Below are positions 19,825 to 26,507 of a DNA stretch of 64,000 bases, in pieces. The stretch spans positions 39,707 to 103,706 of the forward strand of contig MWCT01000013.1 of assembly GCA_002070185.1 (NCBI GenBank), written 5' to 3'. The position numbers and the translations under genes were made by a program. Positions within the stretch are counted from its first letter, which is position 1; every line of letters starts with the position of its first letter. The notes beneath the pieces are model-generated. The model had not been told where the DNA came from. It searched no databases and saw only the letters and a program-made list of their open reading frames with translations. Source of the DNA: a candidate division BRC1 bacterium ADurb.Bin183. Lineage in GTDB: Bacteria; Sumerlaeota; Sumerlaeia; MWCT01.

Positions 19825-20895
19825 CTATAGAGCAACGCCTGTTCCCGCTTCAATCCCCTCAACTGAAAAAACGGGACCTTCTTGCGTGTAGCCGCCTTTG
19901 CATTCAAAAGGTTTGAGGAGATAGACGGAGTCGAGGTCGCAATGGGCGAATTCGCCCAAGCCGCAAGCCAGATGGACAGAGGCGGCGAGCCCGATTTTCG
20001 ATTCCATCATACAGCCAATCATCAGCCCTTTGTTGGCGGCGCGGCAGATTCCTGCAATGTCCAGCGCGGCAGCCAGCCCGCACTTGGCAACTTTGATGTT
20101 TATAACATCTACAGCGTCCATGCGGATAAGACGGATGGCGTCATCTGCGGTGAAACAGGACTCATCGGCGGCAACGGGAACGGCGCAATGCTCGCGCACA
20201 AATTTGAGACCTTCAAAATCGTCCTTGCGGACGGGTTGTTCCATAAGGTCAAGTTCGATGCCTTCGGCGTGGATGCGCCGCGCCAGTTCAACGGCATCTT
20301 TAGGCGTGAACGCTTGATTGGCGTCAAGGGAAAGCATGGCGTTGGGCGCGGCTTCATGGACGCGAATGATACGTTCAGTGTCTGCGGCAACGCCCATGCC
20401 AACTTTGATTTTGATTTTATTGAAGCCATCCGCTACGGCTTTTTTCGCGGCGGCGAATGTTTCATCCGGCGAGCCAAGCGACATGGTCAGATCTGTTTCG
20501 ACCTTTTTAATCGCCCCGCCGAAAAAGATGTGCATTGGAACGCCGATGAATTTTGTAAAGGCGTCGAGGACGGCGATTTCGAGTCCGCTATGAGCGCCCA
20601 CATTGGCGCGGATGAGTTTGCGGGTTTTGGTAAGCAGGGCGCGCCACTGGCGGATATCCTGACCGACCACCGCCCATTTGATGTGGTTGAGGACGGCGAT
20701 GCAGGTTTGCTGAGTATCGCCGGTGGTGTATGGCGAGGGGGCGACTTCGCCGAAACCGGTCAGCCCGTTGTCGAGGATGATTTTCACAAGGACATTATTG
20801 GCGGCGTCCTTGCGACCTGTTGCGATAATAAAAGGCTCCTTAAGGGGAAGGTCAAGCGCTTCCACCTGTATATCTTTAATAATTCCTATTCCCAT
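19825..20895 (-). CDS. Dipeptide epimerase (L-Ala-D/L-Glu epimerase type), enolase superfamily
   Basis: 356 residues with a strong AAGGAGG site before the ATG. Muconate-lactonizing subgroup residues are present: KIKIKVGMG (the KxK catalytic pair), metal ligands in LSLDANQAF, DLMEQPV and VAADESCF, and the second catalytic lysine in INIKVAKCG. The barrel ends in HCDLDSVYLL; this DxD on the eighth strand binds the dipeptide amino group in dipeptide epimerases. The likely role is recycling of murein peptides by inverting the glutamate of Ala-Glu. Substrate specificity in this family varies, so another dipeptide is possible. Confidence 0.85.
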   Translation of the reverse strand: MGIGIIKDIQVEALDLPLKEPFIIATGRKDAANNVLVKIILDNGLTGFGEVAPSPYTTGDTQQTCIAVLNHIKWAVVGQDIRQWRALLTKTRKLIRANVGAHSGLEIAVLDAFTKFIGVPMHIFFGGAIKKVETDLTMSLGSPDETFAAAKKAVADGFNKIKIKVGMGVAADTERIIRVHEAAPNAMLSLDANQAFTPKDAVELARRIHAEGIELDLMEQPVRKDDFEGLKFVREHCAVPVAADESCFTADDAIRLIRMDAVDVINIKVAKCGLAAALDIAGICRAANKGLMIGCMMESKIGLAASVHLACGLGEFAHCDLDSVYLLKPFECKGGYTQEGPVFSVEGIEAGTGVAL

Positions 20896-20924
20896 TTATA
20901 TCCTCCTTTTATAACTTCCCGCGC

Positions 20925-20966
20925 GAATATTGATATTCCCATATTGGCTGGCATTAATGAGTTCAA
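20925..20966 (-). promoter_or_regulatory. Promoter and palindromic operator candidate for the epimerase gene
   Basis: On the minus strand TTGAAC (20966-20961), a 17-base spacer and TATGGG (20943-20938) form a sigma-70-like promoter. Its downstream edge touches a palindrome with 6-bp arms, GAATAT-TG-ATATTC (20925-20938). Such a site at the start point would suit a repressor. The promoter lies between the restriction-modification island and the epimerase. Confidence 0.45.
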
Positions 20967-21060
20967 GTTAAATATTCAAGACTCTTTCCTTTACTAAGAA
21001 AAGAAAAAGGTTATGATTTTTGTAAGGGATTAGAACGATAGTTTTTTTAATTATCGGCAA

Positions 21061-21648
21061 TTATTTTTTTCCATTAGGGCGTTTAATATGTCCGTTAATT
21101 TGATGAACATCATAACAATCAAAAACGCTTTTACAGAATTCTATCATACGGGTGTCTTGTTTTTCAACAGCCTGTTTATAAAGTTTGATAAAATATTTTT
21201 TACCCGTTTCTGTCTGTGAATAATTCTTTTTTATCAGATTATGCTCTGTGCACAAAGTTTGCCCATTATCAATCGAATTGTCGCCGCCTTTATCTTTCGG
21301 TTTGATGTGGTCAGCGCAAATTTCAACACCATCATTTATGCCGCGTCCACATATAACACATCTAAATCTATCTCTTTGAAAAATCGCTGTTTTAGTTGCG
21401 GGGGAAAAATCGTATAAATCTACTTTTTTCACAAGTTCGGGATCATAACGATAAACTCCTTTTCCGATTTTAATTAATTTCCCTTCTTGATGAAGTTTGC
21501 GAATTGCTCTCCATGGATCTCTTGGAGGTTCCGGATTCTCCAATAAATACTGTTTTGTAACCCAATCAACAACGGGTCCATGTTGAATATCTTGTTTGGG
21601 GTGTTGTTGAAAATATTCCATAATAAGTTCGCTAATACTTTTTCTCAT
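21061..21648 (-). CDS. HNH endonuclease, restriction partner of the adjacent methyltransferase
   Basis: Start at the ATG ending at 21648: GAGG overlaps the methyltransferase stop and lies six bases upstream. 195 residues. The N-terminal half (about 1-75) looks like a winged-helix DNA-binding domain (WRAIRKLHQEGKLIKIGKGVYRYDP). The C-terminal half is an HNH nuclease: FRCVICGRG and DGVEICADHIKPKDKGGDNSIDNGQTLCTEHN, with four zinc-type cysteines in two pairs and the DH...N...H catalytic core. Position right behind a DNA methyltransferase and the shared AT-rich composition make it the restriction enzyme of a type II system. The recognition site cannot be read from sequence. Confidence 0.85.
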   Translation of the reverse strand: MRKSISELIMEYFQQHPKQDIQHGPVVDWVTKQYLLENPEPPRDPWRAIRKLHQEGKLIKIGKGVYRYDPELVKKVDLYDFSPATKTAIFQRDRFRCVICGRGINDGVEICADHIKPKDKGGDNSIDNGQTLCTEHNLIKKNYSQTETGKKYFIKLYKQAVEKQDTRMIEFCKSVFDCYDVHQINGHIKRPNGKK

Positions 21649-21656
21649 TACATTCC

Positions 21657-22718
21657 TCAAGATGTAATAAATAATTTTAGCTGTTTCATTTGACCTTCGT
21701 TTAATAGACGCTTCTTTGCCAATTCACAGTATTTAATATCAATCTCTATTCCAATACCTTTTCTGCCTGTTTCCAAACAAGCAAGCAATGTTGAACCGCT
21801 TCCAAGAAAGGGATCGAGAATCGTATCGCCAACAAAGCTAAAAAGTTTGATACATCGTCTCGGCAATTCAACAGGATAAGGCGCAGGATGACCTATCCTC
21901 TTTTTGCTTTCTCCGCTGAAGTTCCATACTCCATTCGTCCATTCCATAAATTCTTGCTTTGTTATATTTGATTCTCTGCTCCCGCTGGTCTTTTTCCATA
22001 CATTTTTATAAAAAACAACGATAACTTCAACTGGAGCTATTACATATGGAGCAGTTGCCGAAAGCCACGAACCCCATGCCGTTCTCCTTGAAATATTTTG
22101 TTCGTTCCAAATTATAGTTGAATGGTATTTAAAACCAATTTCTTTAGCAATTGTTGTAATGTCTGCACACATGCTCTGCTGACCGCCTTTATTCTTATCT
22201 AAAGGGATGTTAAGGCAAAACCTCCCATCTTCTTTGATAAATTTAAAGCATTTCTGAAGCCATTTTCTGGTAAAAGAAAGATAATCGCTATAAGTCATGG
22301 TATCATTATGGGAGTTATAATTTATATCCACGTTATAGGGCGGGGAGGTGACAATTAAATCAACCGAATTTTCTTCAATATTCTGAATGCTTAAAATGTC
22401 TGCGTTATATATCCATATCTGTTCCGAATGAAAAAACAATTCATCTGAAACGTTATTGATATTTTTCAAACCATATACTGCTTGTATTTCCTCGGCATAT
22501 AAATCGTTATTTTGAGCTTCATATAATTTGCTTTTTTGTTTGATAGGCTGGGTTTTCTTAAGAAATTTTATTAAATCTTCTTCATTAAATCGTCTTTGCC
22601 CTTTGGGTGTTTTAACTGAATTTATCAAGCCTTGATTAATTAGTCGGTATATCTTAGAACTGCTTATTTTGAGGTATTCGGACGCTTCTTTAATTGTCAA
22701 ATATTTGGTTGTCACCAT
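21657..22718 (-). CDS. Beta-class DNA methyltransferase with N-terminal excisionase-type HTH
   Basis: 353 residues. The first 55 form a MerR/excisionase-like helix-turn-helix (YLTIKEASEYLKISSSKIYR, then a K-G-Q-R-R-F wing). The methyltransferase follows with motif IV TSPPYN before motif I DPFLGSGSTLLACLETGR, the order of the beta class (N4-cytosine or N6-adenine). A 'GHPAPYPVELPRRCI' segment before motif I is typical. The gene is much richer in A+T than its neighbours and uses many AAA, AAT and TTT codons, a sign of horizontal transfer. The fused HTH could help DNA recognition or repress the operon's own promoter, as controller proteins do; that is inference. Confidence 0.9.
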   Translation of the reverse strand: MVTTKYLTIKEASEYLKISSSKIYRLINQGLINSVKTPKGQRRFNEEDLIKFLKKTQPIKQKSKLYEAQNNDLYAEEIQAVYGLKNINNVSDELFFHSEQIWIYNADILSIQNIEENSVDLIVTSPPYNVDINYNSHNDTMTYSDYLSFTRKWLQKCFKFIKEDGRFCLNIPLDKNKGGQQSMCADITTIAKEIGFKYHSTIIWNEQNISRRTAWGSWLSATAPYVIAPVEVIVVFYKNVWKKTSGSRESNITKQEFMEWTNGVWNFSGESKKRIGHPAPYPVELPRRCIKLFSFVGDTILDPFLGSGSTLLACLETGRKGIGIEIDIKYCELAKKRLLNEGQMKQLKLFITS

Positions 22719-22836
22719 TGCATTATCCCCGAAATCCGACGCTTTAAAATTTTATTTTATTCTCAATTGTTCAAATGACGAAAAAGACCATGTTGGGGTG
22801 CGTTTCGTAACAAATAACGATTTTCTTTTTCTTTAC

Positions 22837-22978
22837 AAACTCATACTCTTTTCAATCTTACATATATTCAAGAGGCTGTCTTGAATTCTCGTTTTTTGTC
22901 AAGTTTATTTAGGCATATTATCGGGTTCAGTATAAAAACTTTAACTCCACATTTTCATAAACTAATCTCTTTTCAATC
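22837..22978. repeat. Imperfect 20/21-bp direct repeat
   Basis: AAACTCATACTCTTTTCAATC (one mismatch and one deletion from the second copy) lies at 22837-22857; the second copy, 20 bases, is at 22959-22978. The copies start 122 bases apart and end alike in CTCTTTTCAATC. They sit at the edge of the AT-rich restriction-modification island and may be recombination scars or binding sites. Confidence 0.5.
22866..22897 (+). terminator. Weak terminator-like hairpin
   Basis: ATTCAAGA (22866-22873) and TCTTGAAT (22879-22886) pair around GGCTG, and six T residues follow at 22892-22897. No plus-strand gene precedes it. It could be the relic of a terminator left when the island was inserted. The stem is AT-rich, so function is doubtful. 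Confidence 0.25.
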
Positions 22979-22990
22979 ATGTGGTTTGGC

Positions 22991-23020
22991 TTGACACCTT
23001 TTTGGCTGGGGGCATATCGT
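22991..23020 (+). promoter_or_regulatory. Candidate sigma-70 promoter for phoH
   Basis: A perfect TTGACA (22991-22996) is followed after 18 bases by TATCGT (23015-23020), about 70 bases before the phoH start. CATATC two bases earlier (16-base spacer) is an alternative -10. Confidence 0.4.
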
Positions 23021-23092
23021 TTTGGAGTTAATGAATATGGGAAATGGGTTGTATATTAATATGATAATTTTTTACGTTCGTCGAGGACGGGT

Positions 23093-24097
23093 ATGAGCGG
23101 CAAAGGAATGGGCAAACCAGCGGAATTTATCATGGCGCTTGAGCCGGCAGAGATAACAGATTTTTGCGGAGAGGGGGATTTCCGTATCCGCGAAATGGAG
23201 CAATCGCTGAACGTTCGCATGATTTTGCGGGGGAATGAAATCAAGGTCGTCGGCGATGAGGAAGACGTAGGCAAGGCGGCGGGTCTCCTGAATGATCTTC
23301 TGCATGTGCATCGGAAGGGGAATCTTGAGGATAAGATTACGCGGAAGCGAAGGCTGCAATACGCCCTGCGAACAGCCGGCAACGGGCAATCGCCGGATTT
23401 GAAGAGTATTTTTCTTGATGAAATCCCTGTGCCGCTGAAACGCCGGCGTGTGACGCCTTTGACGGCGGGGCAAAAGAGGTATGTGGACGCCATTCGTCAT
23501 TCGGATATTGTATTTGCAGTCGGTCCCGCCGGGACAGGCAAAACGTATCTGGCGATGGCGATGGCGGTGACGGATTTGATGCAGGGAAATGTGCGGCGCA
23601 TCATTTTGGTGCGTCCGGCTGTTGAGGCGGGGGAAAAGCTCGGTTTTTTGCCGGGCGACCTTGCCGCCAAGATTGACCCTTATCTCCGCCCTTTGTGGGA
23701 TGCGCTTTATGAGATGATGGAGGCGGAGAAAATTAAGAACAGCATAGAGACGGGCGTTATTGAAATCGCTCCGCTCGCCTTTATGCGCGGGCGCACGTTG
23801 AATAATGCTTTTGTGATTCTTGACGAGGCTCAGAACACCACGCCGGAGCAGATGAAGATGTTTTTGACGCGGCTGGGGTTTGATTCGAAGGCGATTATCA
23901 CAGGGGATATAACGCAAATTGACCTTCCGATGGGGCGCCAGTCGGGTTTAATCCATGTTCAAACTGTGTTGAAAAATATCGAGGGAATCTCGTTTATATA
24001 TTTCGACCAGCAAGATGTTGTGCGCCATGAGCTGGTTCAAAAAATTATCCGAGCTTATGAACAGGACGAGAAAAAGCATCTCAACCAAGATGGCTGA
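23093..24097 (+). CDS. PhoH-like ATPase (YbeZ type)
   Basis: 334 residues. The N-terminal part (about 20-85) has the KH-like fold seen in PhoH-like proteins ('REMEQSLNVRMILRGNEIKV'). The ATPase core has Walker A GPAGTGKT near residue 145, the family-typical ILVRPAVEAGEKLGFLPG with the following RPLWDAL, Walker B VILDEAQNTT, and TGDITQIDLP. The family takes part in RNA and ribosome metabolism, often with YbeY. Here it is followed by the 7TM-HD gene, as in many genomes, but ybeY does not follow that gene. Confidence 0.93.
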   Translation: MSGKGMGKPAEFIMALEPAEITDFCGEGDFRIREMEQSLNVRMILRGNEIKVVGDEEDVGKAAGLLNDLLHVHRKGNLEDKITRKRRLQYALRTAGNGQSPDLKSIFLDEIPVPLKRRRVTPLTAGQKRYVDAIRHSDIVFAVGPAGTGKTYLAMAMAVTDLMQGNVRRIILVRPAVEAGEKLGFLPGDLAAKIDPYLRPLWDALYEMMEAEKIKNSIETGVIEIAPLAFMRGRTLNNAFVILDEAQNTTPEQMKMFLTRLGFDSKAIITGDITQIDLPMGRQSGLIHVQTVLKNIEGISFIYFDQQDVVRHELVQKIIRAYEQDEKKHLNQDG

Positions 24098-24131
24098 GTT
24101 AAGAAGTTAAAAGGGGGCGAGGAAACAGTCA

Positions 24132-26477
24132 TTGGCAAAGACGCGAATAAAGGCTCGTTCTGATACGGAGATGAAGCTCGCCCGGCAACGGCGGCGGACT
24201 CGCGTTATTCATACGTGGGGGTGGGTGGCTTTTTTCTTTTTAGCCATATACACATCCATACTTATTTCCCGCGCTTTTTTTTCCCCGCCTATCAAATATG
24301 AGTTGGGCAGACCTATCAAACAGACAATACGCGCCCCTTTCCCTCTTGAGGTGGAGGATCGAGAACGTTATAATAAAGAGATTCAGCAAAGGACGGAAGA
24401 TTCTGCCAAGCACATTCCTCATTATTATGAATACGACAGCACGGTTGAGGAGCGGATCCATGACCTGCTTCGGAAGATTAGGGATGAAATTATTAGCGGC
24501 GCATTTCCGGAAAACGTCCCTCCTGATGTGCTTTCAAGAAATTTGAAAAGGAAGCATGGATTGGTATTGAGCGAAGAGGCGACAACGCCACTGCTCTCTA
24601 TCGGCTACGACCGCAAGTTTTATAGCAATCTTGAATTCGTCGTTTCAGATATGATGTCCAAACGGGGAATCATTGACGGTCGTTATGTGTTTGAAACATA
24701 TGAACGGGAGGGGCTGGTTAAGGTTGTGAATGCGAAGCAGCCGCCGCCCTCTCCTATTGGCAGCCAGCGCCTTGTGGAATATCCGGAAGAGTTGAAGGAT
24801 GCGGTGTGGCGGAGCATCATGGATTATTTTGAGGGCAGTTCGCCTTTGCAGATGAAAGCCGCGCAGGAATTATTAGTCAACCTTTTAGAGCCGAATATAC
24901 GCGAACGTCCGGATCTTTATCAGGAAGAGCGAACCAAATACATCAATCAGATAAAGAAACCGAAGCAGTTTTACAAACGCGGGGACATTATAATCAGTTT
25001 TGGCGAGCAGGTCAGGATAATCCATGACTCGGCGTTGACCCGATTGAACGAGCGCATCCGAACCGCTAACCTGATGCAGCTGCTGGCGAACTTCACGCTT
25101 GTTCTTATCATATTCGGATTTGTGGCTTTTTTTGTAAAAAAGGTCAGACCCACCATGGCTTTCAGCGCCGCGAATATCATCCTTATCAGCCTGCCTGTTT
25201 TATTGTCGCTGAGCATCGGGCGTCTGATTGTGCAAATTTTGGGGAAAGAGGATCTTGTTATCGGATATTTATTTCCGGCGGGCGTCATCGGAATTCTGGG
25301 CGTGATGCTTTTGGATGCCCGCATTGCGTTTTTTCTTGTGAGCTGGGGCGCGCTCTTTTTCGGGTTGATGATGGACATGAGTTTCAAGGTGACGCTTTTG
25401 GCGTTAATCGGCGGCGCCATGAGCGTATCGAGTCTTTACAATGTGCGCGAGCGCAAGGATATGTTGATGGCAGGTTTCCGCATTGCGCTTGTGAATTTTA
25501 TCAGTATTATAATCTTTGAGTTTATGGACGACCCGACGGGCGAGTTATATACTTATGCGGCGCGGGGGCTTTGGGGGCTGGGCAACGGCATTGCCTGCGG
25601 CATTATCGCCTTTCCGGCTCTTGTTTTTTTCGAGACTTTTTTTGGGCTGGTGACGGACGTCAAACTTCTTGAACTGACGGGCATACGTCAGCCGCTCCTT
25701 TCGAAGATGGAGGAGGAGGCGCCGGGCACTTATCAACACAGTCTGAACGTTGCGAAATTGGCGGAGCCCGCCGCTATTGCGGTTGATGTGAATTATCTTC
25801 TTGTGCGCACGGGCGCCTACTACCACGACATCGGCAAAATAGCCAAGCCGAAGTATTATTCGGAGAATCAGACCTCCCTTGAGGATAAAAAGATTTATCA
25901 AACCATCTCCCCAAATATGTCTGTCCTGATTATCAAAAAGCATATCAAAGAGGGTATTGAGATTGCCCAAAAAGCCAAATTGCCCAAAGAGGTTATTGAC
26001 TTTATTCCGGAACATCATGGAACAAGCCTCATTCGATATTTTTACAATCAGGCTTTGAAGCGCGCGGAAGAAAGCAAGTCGTTTGATATTATTCGCAAGG
26101 AAGATTTTCGGTATCCGGGACCGAAGCCGCAGAGTATTGAAACCGCAATTGTGATGCTGGCGGATATTGTGGAAGCCACATCAACGAGCAAACTTTCACA
26201 GTCTTATGTGGATGAAGAGGAAATCCGACGCATTGTGCATGAATGCGTTTTGAACCAGTTCAACGACGGACAGTTTGACGAATGCGATATGACATTGAGG
26301 GATTTGCATTTAATCGAGGAGTCGTTTATCAAAACACTTGTCAGCCGATACCATCATCGGGTTCATTATCCCTCCGCGCCCAAAACGCAAGCGCGCGAGG
26401 AAAAAAATGCTGAGGGCGAAAACGGGATTAAAACTCAAATCAATAAACCGGAAAATGATGGCAGATCCCAAGGCTGA
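24132..26477 (+). CDS. 7TM-HD cyclic-di-AMP phosphodiesterase-like protein (PgpH/YqfF type)
   Basis: 781 residues, starting at TTG 24132 with GAGG ten bases upstream. Layout is that of PgpH: one N-terminal helix (about 26-46), an extracellular domain (about 50-310), a seven-helix membrane region (about 315-520) and a cytoplasmic HD domain (about 545-740). Metal-binding residues are visible: YQHSLNVAKLAEPAA, AYYHDIGKIAKPKY, PEHHGTSLIRYFY and MLADIVEATS. PgpH enzymes hydrolyse c-di-AMP. No diadenylate cyclase is in the window, so the ligand is inferred from the family. It lies 34 bases behind phoH and 30 bases before the GH20 gene. Confidence 0.88.
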   Translation: MAKTRIKARSDTEMKLARQRRRTRVIHTWGWVAFFFLAIYTSILISRAFFSPPIKYELGRPIKQTIRAPFPLEVEDRERYNKEIQQRTEDSAKHIPHYYEYDSTVEERIHDLLRKIRDEIISGAFPENVPPDVLSRNLKRKHGLVLSEEATTPLLSIGYDRKFYSNLEFVVSDMMSKRGIIDGRYVFETYEREGLVKVVNAKQPPPSPIGSQRLVEYPEELKDAVWRSIMDYFEGSSPLQMKAAQELLVNLLEPNIRERPDLYQEERTKYINQIKKPKQFYKRGDIIISFGEQVRIIHDSALTRLNERIRTANLMQLLANFTLVLIIFGFVAFFVKKVRPTMAFSAANIILISLPVLLSLSIGRLIVQILGKEDLVIGYLFPAGVIGILGVMLLDARIAFFLVSWGALFFGLMMDMSFKVTLLALIGGAMSVSSLYNVRERKDMLMAGFRIALVNFISIIIFEFMDDPTGELYTYAARGLWGLGNGIACGIIAFPALVFFETFFGLVTDVKLLELTGIRQPLLSKMEEEAPGTYQHSLNVAKLAEPAAIAVDVNYLLVRTGAYYHDIGKIAKPKYYSENQTSLEDKKIYQTISPNMSVLIIKKHIKEGIEIAQKAKLPKEVIDFIPEHHGTSLIRYFYNQALKRAEESKSFDIIRKEDFRYPGPKPQSIETAIVMLADIVEATSTSKLSQSYVDEEEIRRIVHECVLNQFNDGQFDECDMTLRDLHLIEESFIKTLVSRYHHRVHYPSAPKTQAREEKNAEGENGIKTQINKPENDGRSQG

Positions 26478-26507
26478 GCGTTTTTAAAAAATTTTAGGAG
26501 ACGTTGA

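Larger units (their letters stand above)
22719..23092. other. 374-bp AT-rich gap between methyltransferase and phoH
   Basis: No gene is supported here on either strand. It holds an imperfect direct repeat, a hairpin followed by T residues, and a candidate phoH promoter, each listed separately. The divergent promoter for the methyltransferase should also be here, but no convincing boxes were seen. Base composition follows the AT-rich island up to about 22980 and then returns to that of the flanking genes. Confidence 0.6.

Noticed and set aside
19882..20997. A 371-codon plus-strand open frame
   Set aside because: Antisense to the dipeptide epimerase; no ribosome site and no recognisable motif.
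23072..23917. A 281-codon minus-strand open frame rich in His and Arg
   Set aside because: Antisense to phoH; composition is that of a shadow frame.
24094..24115. AGTTAAGA-AGTTAAAA short tandem repeat before the 7TM-HD gene
   Set aside because: Only two 8-bp units and not in 7-bp phase, so not grouped with the heptamer arrays.
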